Origin: Elmis aenea
Taxonomy: Eukaryota > Arthropoda > Insecta > Coleoptera > Elmidae
Direction of reading: 5' to 3'
Length of the DNA: 64,000 nt
Assembly: GCA_947652605.1 (NCBI GenBank)
Contig: OX393583.1
Location: 6,241,222 to 6,305,221, forward strand
The translations under genes were made by a program, and so were the position numbers. Positions 1 to 11,049 of the stretch are shown here, in pieces. Position 1 is the stretch's first letter. Every line of letters begins with the position of its first letter. The notes under the pieces were generated by a model that did not search any database, was not told the origin of the DNA, and saw only the letters and a list, made by a program, of their open reading frames with translations.

Positions 1-241
1 TTTTTCCTTAGTGTCCAGTTTTCGGATGCGTAGGTTATTGTTGGTAATGTTACATATTATGTATTTTCATTTTCGCCTTTATGTCGATGTCTTTGTGTCC
101 TGGTATTGGTTTGTTTAACGAGTTATATATTTTTGTTGATTTGTTTGCTCTATTTGTTAATTCGGCATCTATTTTCCCATCCTCTATTATTATGCTTCCC
201 AAGTATTCGTATATTGTTACTCTTTCCAGTATTAATTTTGT
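1..241 (-). mobile_element. non-LTR retrotransposon, 3' ORF fragment
   Basis: Read on the minus strand, this stretch encodes a degenerate piece of the region downstream of the reverse-transcriptase domain of a LINE-type element. A YLGS-I--DGK-type block (KYLGSIIIEDGKIDAEL, roughly 190-240) is followed by NRANKSTKIYNSLN. After a stop and frame loss comes a decayed match to the usual YGSETWTL block (YASENWTLRK, near position 1). The element runs off the window edge, so its extent is unknown. Family assignment is from remembered motifs only. Related fragments occur near 52-54 kb and 61.7-64 kb. Confidence 0.6.
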
Positions 242-683
242 TGTACAGTTAAAATAAGTTACTAAATTGTGACTTGTTTGAAGGACTTCTTGGAAAATCT
301 GCAGTGTGTATTCAGCTAATGGTGGAATCCTTTGCTCCTTTGGCGTTTTCCTTTAATATCCTTTACTTTCGTTAGTGAAAGAAAAATAGATTTCCACCGA
401 TCGGCTGCACGAAGCTCCGTTTAAATTGAGCACAATCGTCGTTTTTATAGTAACAACAATAACGCGGTTTAGAAACCTAGAACAGGTAACGCGTTAAAAT
501 TTGACGGAGCTTTGTGCGACCGGGCCAAATAGTTTTAGTTCCTCAATCCAAAGTTGTGATTTTTTGACCCATTTGTCCAAGCGTGTGCAAGTTTATTTTT
601 CATGTGAATTTATCAGAGTTTTTCACATTTTCAGCACATTCCATGGGTACACCAAACCGTACCAAACCTGCAAAGACAGATTT

Positions 684-757
684 GCTTGTTGGAACCCGTA
701 GATCCGAACTTGTGTGCGATTATATTCACAAGTTTGGCTTTACAGGGGCCTGCAGGT
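684..757 (+). ncRNA. mir-100: miR-100 precursor
   Basis: The 5p arm at 693-714 begins AACCCGTAGATCCGAACT and matches the deeply conserved miR-100 mature sequence over its full 22 nt, including the seed ACCCGTA. A star arm follows at about 727-746 (CACAAGTTTGGCTTTACAGG). It pairs with the mature strand across a short AT-rich loop, giving a normal pre-miRNA hairpin. It lies about 210 bp upstream of let-7 on the same strand, the usual arrangement in insects, where the cluster is processed from one primary transcript and controls developmental timing. Confidence 0.97.
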
Positions 758-894
758 AAAAACGAAACGCAACGAAACCGGTGTAACTCCAAAACGTTTA
801 GTTCGCCCAACACAACTTCGACTGCATTCGCAGCAACGTGTTGCGTTAGGCACAACTTGCTAGTTGTGGAGGATTTAAAGAACAGCGTTATGGT

Positions 895-982
895 TAAGGC
901 TGGTTGAGGTAGTAGGTTGTATAGTAAGTATTACACCATCAGGGAGTACTGTACAGCCTGCTAACTTTCCTAGTCTTATACC
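895..982 (+). ncRNA. let-7: let-7 precursor
   Basis: The mature 5p sequence at 905-925 is TGAGGTAGTAGGTTGTATAG plus T, identical to canonical let-7. The 3p arm at 949-970 (starting CTGTACAGCCTGCTAACTTT) pairs with it across a loop of about 23 nt, as in other insects. let-7 is the heterochronic miRNA that rises with ecdysone at metamorphosis. It sits between miR-100 (210 bp upstream) and miR-125 (5.3 kb downstream), all on the + strand. Confidence 0.98.
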
Positions 983-1074
983 AACTCTTCACAATATTCG
1001 CTCCCCGAGTTACGAAAAACCTACTTACGACCACTCGGAATTACGACCTAGGCAAGACGAATCAAATCTCATGT

Positions 1075-1523
1075 TAGGTTTGTTCCAACAAGCGATTTAA
1101 AACCAATTCATGGATGTGTACATGAACTGGTTTATTCGCATGCGCGAACTATGTACTAATAAATGTATTGCCCAGTATTAGCCGTTGTTGGAACGCTTTA
1201 ACGACTGGCCTTACTGTAAATGACATTTGTGTTCATAGATATGTGCGCAAAGCAAGGGTAAACACCTTAAGAATCCAGCACTAAATGGGATTGGGAGGGC
1301 GATGCATAGCTACCAGAGCTCACGTTAGTTATGAACAGCGCATGCGTGTAAAAATCCAAGCGCTAGTACGTGCCTTCGTTCACGTACTGTTTTGATCGTC
1401 CGCAAACCAGTATATACTGACCGTCCGGTGAACTGTCAGAGACTGTGATGGAACGCGATGTTGATACTGCGCAGAATCCTGACAGTACGTAGCATGGTCC
1501 GTAGACTTGTTGGAACAAACCTA
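1075..1523. mobile_element. non-autonomous terminal-inverted-repeat element between let-7 and miR-125
   Basis: The ends are a perfect 18-bp inverted repeat: TAGGTTTGTTCCAACAAG at 1075-1092 and its complement at 1506-1523. The 449-bp body has no ORF. If the outer TA is a target duplication, a TA-targeting superfamily is possible, but I cannot assign one. It lies inside the presumed let-7 primary transcript and contributes to the unusually long spacing to miR-125. Confidence 0.7.
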
Positions 1524-2124
1524 TTGTTTCACATAATATAGTTGGTATTATAGGCTGTAATTAAGCAAATAGATCAAGGGCATTCGAATTTTTTTAAGTT
1601 TGTGAGGATGTAACAACTTTTTTTCGTTGAAACATGCTTTGTACCAACGATAAAGTAGTGAATAATAAAAGATACCTTTATATTTGAGAGCATTCATACT
1701 AACAAGTTAATAATATGATCATATAAAGTTATAAAAATGTTGGTATTGCACCTACTACAAGTATTGTTACTTTAGCATTTCATAAACGTACTGATATCAC
1801 TAGGCAACCATTTTTCACTTTTTATCAATAACATGCATAATTTTTGGCGTACATTCTGTTCTAATTTTGGGGCGCTGATCTCAAATATGGCCTCAAAAAA
1901 CTTACCACGTAAAGTATTTTCCTTTTTTCCATGTACAATACTTAGTTTGTACCTCCAATCAGTGCCGGATTAAGCCTTTAGCGGGCGCTAGACAAAATTA
2001 AGCGTTTGGATCCCATTTATAGAGGGTGCTTGCGAATTAATTTGGAATCGGGCCCTATACATTTGGTTCTTTTGTCTATTGGTTAATCCGACCCTGTAGT
2101 AATATTTAAAGGTATATTTAACTC

Positions 2125-2370
2125 TTATTCGGTGGCTGGTTGGTAAGCAACCTAGCGAGTAAAATCGGGAGGTCGTGGTTCGAATCCCAAGGCCATCTGT
2201 CATCGTAGGGGTTTCAGGTGGTTTTCCCTACCCACTATAGGCAAATGCTGTGACATTACTTCCACCTACCCTTACCCACCTTATCCTTGTTCCCTCCCCC
2301 TCCACTTCGGTGATTAGCCATAGTAGCAAAAACGTGCCGAAGTAAAATAAATCATGTAAAAAAATTGCAG
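2125..2370 (+). mobile_element. tRNA-derived SINE
   Basis: A pol III A-box-like block (TGGCTGGTTGG, 2133-2143) and an exact B box (GGTTCGAATCC, 2177-2187) have tRNA-like spacing. They are followed by a body with the phrase TTTCAGGTGGTTTTCCC and a GCAAATGCTG block (about 2210-2250), which I recognise from insect SINEs. The 3' end runs into an A-rich stretch near 2350. The tRNA cloverleaf is not intact, so this is a SINE and not a tRNA gene. Confidence 0.7.
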
Positions 2371-2475
2371 TTTAGAACAATAAGTTTTATTAAAAATTTC
2401 ATACCAAAATGTATCTACAAGATTGATAAAAAAATACGAACAAAATTGTTGCTTTAGATCTATTTCTTTGATCTT

Positions 2476-3190
2476 CTATGCGGTGTTGTATATTTTTTCT
2501 GCAAGAACCATCAATAGCCGCCCATCACAGCCAGGTTCCCTCTTTCCTGGTAACGTTCTTCGTTCTTCGATAACTCGAATGTCTTGATAAAATCCATCCC
2601 CTTGCTCAACACTTACATTGTCTGAGTTCTGCAGAAAGAACACTAGGTGGGAATGCAGGAAGCGAATCTCCAATGACAGTCTGAATCTTGATTTTCTGTA
2701 ATTCTGTAAAAGATTTTCCACTACAACCTGGTAGTTTGCTTTCCTCAGCTTTTCAAGGAAACCTTTCACTACTGATATGAAAGATTTCCATACTCCGAGC
2801 TCTTTAGAGGAAACTCTTACTTCAAAATTTGTATTATCCAACGGTTTCCTGATCGCTGAGGCGCGATAAAAATTCCTTCCTAATTTTGGCATCACTAACA
2901 TTAGGAAAAATTCCCCTTTGGTATTTGAATCCTTCCTTGTCCAATGCTTTGACGAGATTTTTCATTGGTCCTAGTTTCATACGCAGCCGTGGCTAAAGAA
3001 CTTTTTGTGAGCCCATCTAAGGGTCAAACTTGATATCAGTTTTTCGTGAAATGAATTCATTTCTTTGTGGCCAATATAGTGCCTTGCTGTATCTAAGCTG
3101 TCCCATAAATAGAGGATAACAACATTATTTTGTGAATCTCCCTTGCATAACGAGTAAAAAGCTATAGCCTTCAAATCCCTCGTATGGCCA
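2476..3190 (-). pseudogene. decayed repeat-encoded ORF (uncharacterised insect transposon-associated protein)
   Basis: Two neighbouring minus-strand reading frames (about 3190-2977 and 2901-2476) together match the order of blocks in a protein family seen many times in insect assemblies. First comes a DLKAIAFYSL...LWDS...HYI block, then the FLHSHLVFFLQNSDNVSVEQ block, and then a GDGFYQDI block near the end. These recall the family's DLK-IA, CxWDSR, FLHSHLDFFP and GERFHQDI motifs. The frame is broken between the blocks and several signature residues are changed, so it is dead. I do not know a function for the family. The comparison is from memory. Confidence 0.5.
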
Positions 3191-3437
3191 CACTTTTAAT
3201 GGATGCGTCTTTATTTTATGAACATTTTCCAACATTAAACCACAAAGTCGCTCATTTCATGTGAAAGAACCAAGACAATCCAAAATTTACATAGATAAGG
3301 CGCGCGGGCGTCTATTAATTTTTATTGAGTTCACTCATAATCTTTTGGGAAGTAAACAGTACAATATTTATCACTACAATTAGCAAATTTGGGTCCCTTA
3401 AACAAAATAAGCTACATCGCGATTTTTTTATTTATAC

Positions 3438-4194
3438 AAGTGTGTCCAAAAGGTATGGAATATGCTATACATCTCAGTCAGTAGATATCCACTTTAGGGA
3501 AAAATGTTTGGAATAAAAGTTGTTTGGTACTTAGTTTTCACCATAAGACAATTTTTTTTTCGAATAACAAACGCGCAACGAAAAACAATTGATTTTTTTT
3601 TTGAAATTGCAAGATACCCCTCCTATATTATACTCATTTGATAAAGAATTTTTTTCTCTTTTCAATGATGCAAAACTTAGGTACCCTTACTTAAGCAACT
3701 TTTTGAGAAAAACGCAAAAAATACTCTCAAATTATTTTAATTGTTTAGTATTTGTTTCTAACAAAAACATCATGGAACTAAAATTTTCTGACGAAAGTGT
3801 TCAAACTGCGAACCATTTACAGCTTGGCAATGATAAACTCGGTTTTTAAACCCGTTAATAACATTCCCAACCATTTAAGGTGTAAGGTGTAATAGACATC
3901 TCTTCACTAATACGATCTTTTAAATTTTTGATATTCTCCAGCCTCTTGGCATAAACCTTGTTTTTTTAAGGTGACCCCATCATTGAAAAGAGAAAAAAAA
4001 TCTCTATCAAATCAGTATAACAGAGATATCTTATCATTTAAAAAAAATCAATTGTTTTTCATTGCGCTTTTGTTATTCGAAAACAGTTTAATGGTGGAAA
4101 ACTAAGTACCAAACAACTTTTATTCAAAATATTTTTCCCTAAAGTGGATATTTACTGAGATATATAGCATATTCCATACCTTTTGGACACACTT
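3438..4194. mobile_element. fold-back element with long inverted arms
   Basis: The ends read AAGTGTGTCCAAAAGGTATG (3438-3457) and the inverted counterpart CATACCTTTTGGACACACTT (4175-4194). The inverted similarity continues inward for about 200-250 bp per arm, including the block on first-stage arm 3480-3600 and its mirror near 4020-4160. No transposase is encoded. The short open frame at 3589-3849 lies across the arm and centre and is not a gene. Confidence 0.75.
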
Positions 4195-4989
4195 ATATTT
4201 TTTTTAGTTCCAATCACCATGTCAGACGGTTGCTTTATGGCCCGTCTGCAACAAGCAAAAAAAGTTGTTTAAACTATTCCTAATGTATTCCAAAATCTGT
4301 TACGTAAGATGACCGCGCAGACGTTAAAAAAACAGGCATAAAACTGTTAGCGTTTTTTGTAAATTAATACTAATTATATTGTCCGAGTTTGTGAGTTGTC
4401 AATTTATATCCAGACACCTTAAATAGCTTATGCAATTCAATTTTACATCAGCTCTTCAGCTCCTACCTATAAAGCACTTTTATGAAGTGTATTAAATCGT
4501 TAAATGTTCGCAAAACTATTTTATGGTTTGATGTTGGATGAAATTTTGTAAACGTGCTTGCATTTTGCAAAACTTATCCGTACATGCAGTTAATAAACTT
4601 TAAATTTATGCAAATTGCACAGAGCTAACATGCAAAAACGTATTGCATAACTTGAATTTTAATAATTAAGCTTTAGTAATCTAGTTAACATTGATCACCA
4701 ATCAGGACGGGCCCACCATAATGGTAACGTCAAACAAAATGTTTTATTCGACGCCAATGCGAAGAAAAAAATTTACCTCCACCAAAGTTCAAAAATTTGT
4801 AGTTGGCTACTTAATAAGAACCAACGTCTCCTTCATGAAAATTAAAGCTGTTCTAATGCAGCCTTTAAGGGTTAAAAAAATATAGTAAGCTCAATATAAA
4901 TTAAGTTTTTCTATTAAAAATATGTGCCAACAGTTAACTAAATTAAAACTGTGAGGCTCTAATTTAATCGGTAATAATATTAAGTGAAA

Positions 4990-5430
4990 TATACCGCCTT
5001 AACAAGACAGCGCCCCTGGACATACATGTATTTAAGCCAAAAATTAACAGTCTACAGATATTCCAGAACAATGAAGTTTATTTTGTCATTAAAGTTTGCA
5101 AGTAAAAGTAATTTCTTTGCAGTTACTGATAGTAAAATTGTTAGAATTGAAAAGTAATCAGTATTAAATGGAATTTTATATCAGCCAACAAGACAGCGCC
5201 CCAGCGCATTCATTAAGTGAAGACAGAAAACTGTCTTAAGATGTTTCTGAACAAGAAAATATATTTTCTCGCTAAAATTTGCACACAGACATCTAAATAG
5301 TCTTTACACTTATCGAGTAAAAAATAAAAATTGTTAAGAATTACAATTTAATTGATGATACGTAAAATTAAATCTGATCTTAACAAGACAGCGCCCCAGG
5401 GAATACATCAAGTTGAGACACGAAACAGTC
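4990..5430 (+). repeat. three diverged tandem units with a conserved GC core, inside the let-7 complex
   Basis: The core AACAAGACAGCGCCCC occurs at 5001, 5187 and 5392, and a weaker relative (AATAAGATCGCGCCGCAG) occurs at 5797. Between cores the sequence is AT-rich and only loosely similar: each unit has an ATTCCAGAACAATGAAG / TTTCTGAACAAGAAAA / TTTCTGGGCTATAAAAC block about 60-70 bp after the core. The core is far better preserved than its surroundings. The function is unknown. Confidence 0.6.
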
Positions 5431-6244
5431 ATGATATTTCTGGGCTATAAAACTTATTTTGTTGCAAATAGAACATGTAGTGGGCATATTCTTTTGGAAA
5501 ATGTTTATCTTTGAAACATCACCTAGAAAAGCAAAATCGATTCAAAAATTTCTCGGACGCAAATTTACTCCAGAAAAAACAATGAGTATTGTTTATATTT
5601 TATCTCTAAATTCTCCATTTTAATCATTTAAATATTTTCTGGCAAATTAGTAACACCAAAAAATATGAACGTTTTCGAAATCAAAAAATTGCTTTCGTAA
5701 ATATTTAATCAAGTAAGCCTTGAAAATATTCACCTTTTTATACTAAAAACCTAATTTTCCCGTTCATCAAAGTGGGCTTGCATCAAATATGCCTCCAATA
5801 AGATCGCGCCGCAGCACCTCTTAAAAAAATAATTAAATATAATTTTTTTTAGAGTAGCTGCAAGCTTTGAAAAAATAACCAGTGCCTTACAAAAGTCCTT
5901 TTTTTGATTACCTGTCAATTAAAACATATTTTGACAACTGTTTTATCTTTTGTTTTGCTGTAACTTCGATTGTTATGTAACTTTTTTTTGCTTGTTTCTG
6001 CTGTGCGCATTTGTTACAATGTGTTTAGTATTTTGTAACCTTTTGTAAATGATATATTATACAGTTTAGTATAAATTATTTGTTTTGTTTGTCTCATGAC
6101 CATTCTTAAACGATCACGTGTTGGTGGCGTGTAGTTTATTTTATGGGCAAATAAATCAATCGTAGACTAATAGTGTTTTGTTAGTAATAATGATTAAAAT
6201 TATGTATGTTTGTTTAACTTCTTGAAGATGGAAATGCAATAGTG
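5431..6244. other. AT-rich non-coding stretch before miR-125
   Basis: I see no ORF with coding character, no tRNA-like boxes and no element ends here apart from the weak fourth core copy at 5797. It is presumably part of the primary let-7 complex transcript, because miRNAs lie on both sides in the same orientation. Confidence 0.5.
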
Positions 6245-6338
6245 GGTTAATTTGCCCGTTCCCTGAGACCCTAACTTGTGATGCTTTGAGGACTTCTCAC
6301 AAGCTAGAGACTCGGGTATTGGCGAATGGCAATACATC
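6245..6338 (+). ncRNA. mir-125: miR-125 precursor
   Basis: The mature 5p sequence at 6260-6281 starts TCCCTGAGACCCTAACTTGT, identical to insect miR-125 (the lin-4 family, seed CCCTGAG). The opposite arm at about 6298-6320 (CACAAGCTAGAGACTCGGGT) pairs along the full length across a loop of about 16 nt. It is the third member of the cluster and closes it. The next gene, FANCL, starts 1.1 kb further on, on the same strand. Confidence 0.97.
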
Positions 6339-7412
6339 ACTGGAAACAAAAGAATAACAAAAATAACATTTGAATGTATTTGTGTGAATTTAATTATTTT
6401 TTGCCCATAAATATAGATTTTATCTCGTATATTAATTGTCTATTAAATATCCAACAAATCAAAATGAAAATTTAATTGTTTTTAAATTCAGGTCTACAAA
6501 TATTTGTTTGATATAAAAAAAAACCTTTTCCCATCTTTTAGGAGTTTCAATTTAAACAAATACTTTAATTTTTAATGCAGAAAATAAACACATGTAGTAA
6601 TATAAAAGAAAATAAATTATGCACAAGTTAAATTGTAAAAACTACAGCCCTTAGATGTGAAAAATAAAGTCATATTACGATGTATAAGCTAAAAATTGAT
6701 CGTGGATGAGTAATTTGAATAGATTTACCTCAAAATTGCCTTAAAACAAATTAGCATCTACAAAGGCTAACTTATTTTTCTACAGAATTAATAAAAACTG
6801 CCATTCACTATAAATTCTGCATGAATAGATCTTATGTTGCTCAATTTGTTTCCTTTTAATACATTTTAAAAGTAGTAAAATTCACCATTTATTTCTTTTT
6901 GAGCCCATATTTTGCAAAACAACAGTTTTAAAAACCAATGGTATTTTTTAAAAGCTAGTCATCATCACAATAACAATTTTTGGTGCAAAGTTTATAAATA
7001 ACTAGCAGTAATTAGACAAAACCATCCATTTTTAATTTAAGAGTTTCATATGTACAGCGAAAACGTTTTGATCGAACAATATATCGCGCAAATTAAAATT
7101 TTTTGGTATATTTAAATGTAGAGTTAAACCCCCGAAGTTACGCCACTGGATAGTTCACAGAATTGACCGCGTGGGGGCGCCATATTACAGATCAATGCCA
7201 CACAAATTTGTAAGGTTAGATCGTTCTGACAGTTACTACATGGTTACTACTGTGTATATATTTTAACCTGTATCTTTGAATAAAAATTCCAAATGACGTT
7301 AAATTATCATAGTGTTTGTGTGTATCGGCGAACGTTGTGCAACCTTACCCTTAGATCTGTTGTACCTATTGTCCAAGAAATCAGGGTGATACTTAAGTAG
7401 ACAACAAACACT
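6339..7412. other. AT-rich intergenic region between miR-125 and FANCL
   Basis: No coding frame or repeat end is recognisable. The last 250 bp are less AT-rich (GC-rich patch GACCGCGTGGGGGCGCCATA near 7167) and are the likely FANCL promoter and 5' UTR. No TATA box is evident. Confidence 0.5.
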
Positions 7413-8841
7413 ATGTCTAGTAGCACAGAAATTGATATGCTGCTAAGGTATCCTTTGATATTACCAGTGAACGAGGCAGAGACATTGTACTCAGGTTATT
7501 TACCAATTAACGTAAGCCCCTTTCGTTAGTATTATGCTTTGATATTTTAATTGAGACAGTTTTGTTCGTAGGGTGTAGACTACAGTATAAACATAACGAA
7601 ATCTAAGACGCAAAAAGACTGCATTAGTTTAGAAGTAACTCCTCAATTAGAAGCTTTTAGAGACGATATAAAAGAGAGTATTAAAATCTGTAAGCAGGAT
7701 GATGTAGTCAAATTTTTAGACAACCTTAAAAAAGTTATTGTGTCCAGAACGCAACGGTATGACTTTAAAAATCTAGTCGACAAATATCGACACACATTAA
7801 TCGAATACAAAGAGCTAAGAGAGTTTTACATTAACATAAACAAATCCACCATTTCCAAAGATTTGTCGTCGATACTCATCGTGAACGGCGACGACAAGGG
7901 CAGATTACACGAAATATTAATCAAGGTCGACTACCATGAAGACGAGGACATTTTTAAGGTCGTGTGCCACGATCTCCCCGAGATACAGGGCAAAGAATTG
8001 TTCAAGAAAACTAATGCGTTGAAGGTGATAAACGAAAAATTTCTGGGTTTCATTGATAAGTTGCAGCATTATTTCGATGTCATGGACGATTTCGATAGGA
8101 ACTGTTGGGTTCTTGATCCAGAAAAACCTACGAGGAAAGATTGCTTTCGGAGAATAGCACTTGGTGAGTTTAATTTTTGTAATTTTCAGTTTTGTGCAGG
8201 TTGATCCTGTGTAAATTTGATTATTTGCTTTTTACATTTGCTAAAATGTTTTTAAAGGTGATAACGTATCAGTGATAGTGACCGTCGACCCATGGGTACA
8301 AACGTCCAGACCAGATCTGAAATTTTTGGGTCCAGAACGACTGGTAGAAACTTTTCGACAAAGAATGTCGTACAACTTAGAAGACTGGGATTTTACGAAC
8401 GATATGTTGCAAGAGATATTAAAACTAATCGGTAAATTTACAAAAATGATCGATTTATTTTTTTACCGTATACTTTGTAGAGATGCGTGCTTTTCCAATC
8501 AAACCAACGGATGAAAACGAAAAGCTGTTACTCTGCGATACAGGAGAATGTTGTATTTGCTTCTCGTTACGTCTCAACGACAAGTTGCCCGATATTGTGT
8601 GCCAAAATCCGTCTTGCGAGCAATTTTTCCATACCGAATGTTTATACCAGGTAAATTTTTTAATATGGCAATGGTCGTTGATAACAATATTTACTTACTA
8701 CGTTTCCAGTGGCTAACTTCGCTCAACTCGAGGAAAAGCTTCAAGGAGATACACGGTGAATGCCCCAATTGCGAAAAGGTTTGTGAAATTTTAGTTAAAA
8801 CATTTTTAAAACACATTTTTAACCCAATAATTCACTGTTAA
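7413..8841 (+). CDS. FANCL: FANCL, Fanconi anaemia RING-type E3 ubiquitin ligase
   Basis: FANCL is the catalytic E3 subunit of the Fanconi core complex and monoubiquitinates FANCD2/FANCI in DNA crosslink repair. My model has five exons: 7413-7511, 7572-8163, 8258-8431, 8481-8650, 8710-8841. All have GT-AG borders and consistent phases, giving 388 codons including the stop, close to the family's usual length. The start is the first in-frame ATG (MSSSTEIDML). The central part (about 110-285) fits the UBC-like/DRWD region. A C-terminal RING-like domain runs from about 312 to 367, with CCICF, VCQNPSCEQFFHTECLYQWL and GECPNCEK supplying the Cys/His ligands. After the final CEK the frame reads through a possible donor to a stop at 8841. 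The true last exon may instead be downstream (an acceptor lies at 9132), so the 3' end is uncertain. Confidence 0.9.
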
Positions 8842-9856
8842 ATTATTTAAACCTACAAATTTACATCAATCACGACACAATATTTAAAATAAGTAGCTTT
8901 ATGCTTTAAAATTACTTCAAAAACTTCATCAATTTGTTCCTTTATGCCCTAAACTCGTCATAATTCAAGTTATTACTCAAGACGTTTAACAAATTTGACA
9001 CCTATCAGTACCTACGATTAAACTTTCGCATACAAAATAACTTTATAATCATATTTTAAGATGGTGATGCTTATATTTTAATTAAATTTTGGCTAAAAAT
9101 ATACAAAAAGTAATAGTAAATTATTATTACAGATATTTCTTGTTGTTTTATCTTTATACTTGTCAAAATTGATCTTAAATGTTTTTGAATCGGCAGTATC
9201 ATATTCGCAACAAATAATTGAGTATTTTAATCTTTTTGAAGCAAGTAGTTGATGATTTTTGACTTTAAAACATAAACTAAGACTTGCTTTCTTGTTATCA
9301 AGCGGTAATTTTGTAAAATGTACGTTTTTAATTTGAGTACAGCGGAAAATATAAAAATAAACAGAACCTAACCTCAAATTTTCGAGTCGTTCGTCGTTAA
9401 CTATCAAATTTATCTAGTTCTCAGGGTACATAGGGTTTCTTTTAAGTATTAAAAATGTGTTATATATTTAAATAATGGAAAAATATATAAAATTTGGTGC
9501 AATTCTGGCTCATTTAAAGTACTTCGGGCTCCGATGATTTCTTGGGACTTTTTGAACATTTGGGTAGCAGTACAAGGTTTGATATTTACTACATTTAATT
9601 ACATGGTACTTTTAGTGTAAATAATTTGAAAATGTGTGTTCAAAAATTTATTATCCATATTTTTTACAGCACATTTCGTGCCCATTGATATGAAAAAAAA
9701 AGAACCAACGTGGAAGCAAAATAAACATGAACATATTGTCTAAAAATTGTATATTTTTCTATTTTTTTAAAAATAAATACATAAGTGTACTTGATTTTTT
9801 GTCGCTTACGTAAAACATTTAAAACTTAACAATTTTTGCAACAGTGCCGTTTTTGT
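8842..9856. other. intergenic region between convergent FANCL and cytochrome b5 reductase-like genes
   Basis: The stretch is AT-rich. A minus-strand open frame of 104 codons (9093-9407) has no recognisable domain and an AT-driven composition (Ile/Asn/Lys/Leu-rich). I do not treat it as a gene. Part of this stretch must hold the 3' UTRs of both neighbours. Confidence 0.5.
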
Positions 9857-10774
9857 TTAAAAAACAAATACGTCATCTCTACTTATATCACAATTTAGAA
9901 CATATTCCAGTATACTTTCGCTAAAAGAATCACTTCCGCATATCAAAACACGAACACTTTTTTGTTTTCTATCTTTGAAATATTGCTGCAAGTACTTTTC
10001 ATCCAAACGAAACGAGTTGACTTTTTCGTTGTATTTTATTTTAATATTATCCGTATCACATGTCGATAAAAAGACTTCGTAATCAAAATTCCAAAACGAA
10101 GTGAAATTGTACAGCTCATTTCTTAGCAATATATCGTTCTCGTTTCTACAGCAGAAAAACAATTTCAAAAAGCTCTCGCATTCCTCGTTCTTTAAAGCTT
10201 GATCTATTACGGCAAAAATGGGGGCGATTCCTACACCTTGGGCTATTAATAGGATGTGTTGATATGTATAAGTGGGTTCGAAAGTACCGTGAGGGCCCCT
10301 CCACAATGTTTCCTGGCCGATTTGTAGTTTTTTAAAATATTTTGACATTCTTCCTTCTTCGTAATATTTTACTAGTATAGTAAACGACAGTGCATCCTTA
10401 CTAAAGCTAGGTATTGGTGTATAAGCTCTCGTGAACTGACTAGAATTGTATGGCAATGTACTTCTTAGTAAGAAATGTTGCCCTGGTTTATACGACACAA
10501 TTAAATTATTTTCCGTTTGTCCTTCATTTTTATTAAAAGGCTTGAGGTATTTAAACGTTAGCAAGCACGTATCGGTCGAATGTTGTACTTTTTCAACAAG
10601 CTTGAACACAGCGTAGGCAATTTGTGACAGGCAATTCGTACGACTCGTTTCTGTAATATTTTCCGAAGCTCGTGCATTGTGTTTCTTCAACAGTTCTTCA
10701 TAAATATCAAGAATACAAGGGTTACAACCATCGTTGCAGCAGTCTGACTGATCAGGCTTCGTCGGAGGCTCCAT
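9857..10774 (-). CDS. CYB5RL: NADH-cytochrome b5 reductase-like protein with N-terminal OXLD motif
   Basis: This is a single-exon, 305-residue FAD/NAD(P)H oxidoreductase of the ferredoxin-reductase fold. Residues 11-30 (DCCNDGCNPCILDIYEELLK) match the cysteine-rich oxidoreductase-like N-terminal motif found in CYB5R-like proteins. FAD binding is supported by YKPGQHF (95-101), RAYTPIPS (116-123) and GRMSKYF (141-147). NAD binding is supported by the glycine-rich IAQGVGIAPIF block (177-187) and a C-terminal CGSDSF block replacing the more usual CGPPPM. There is no transmembrane segment or heme b5 domain. The electron acceptor is unknown, and the symbol follows the vertebrate CYB5RL architecture. 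It is divergent from RpS3A, with 275 bp between start codons. Confidence 0.85.
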   Translation of the reverse strand: MEPPTKPDQSDCCNDGCNPCILDIYEELLKKHNARASENITETSRTNCLSQIAYAVFKLVEKVQHSTDTCLLTFKYLKPFNKNEGQTENNLIVSYKPGQHFLLRSTLPYNSSQFTRAYTPIPSFSKDALSFTILVKYYEEGRMSKYFKKLQIGQETLWRGPHGTFEPTYTYQHILLIAQGVGIAPIFAVIDQALKNEECESFLKLFFCCRNENDILLRNELYNFTSFWNFDYEVFLSTCDTDNIKIKYNEKVNSFRLDEKYLQQYFKDRKQKSVRVLICGSDSFSESILEYVLNCDISRDDVFVF

Positions 10775-11049
10775 AGAAGTCTACATTAACCTGCATCGAG
10801 CTCCCTTATTAGTACATAGTTCAAAAATTCTGGTACACCATAATATACATCGTGGTTCTGTTAAGGGCTTGATTTTCTTATTTTTGTGAAAAAAACACCA
10901 TAAATTTTAGTATTTACATTTTTTGCAATCACAAGTTGTCAACATTTCGAGGTTATATACGGCAGTTGGCCAACCTGGTTGCTGTTGCAACTTTCAGCTT
11001 TGTTGTTCTCTCTCATACAGTAGTTTCCTTTTTCATCATAGTAGTGAAC
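10775..11049. promoter_or_regulatory. bidirectional promoter of CYB5RL-like (-) and RpS3A (+)
   Basis: Only 275 bp separate the two start codons, so both promoters must lie here. On the RpS3A side there are pyrimidine tracts (CTCTCTC around 11008 and CCTTTTTC at 11027-11034) just upstream of the ATG. This is the right place for a 5'-TOP transcription start, which is expected for a ribosomal-protein gene. The exact start site cannot be read from the sequence. Confidence 0.6.

Noticed and set aside
2133..2187. Functional tRNA gene
   Set aside because: A and B boxes are present, but the acceptor and anticodon stems do not form and a SINE body follows.
9093..9407. 104-codon minus-strand open frame between FANCL and the reductase gene
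   Set aside because: No domain, composition follows the local AT bias, and it lies in a convergent intergenic region where long chance frames are expected.
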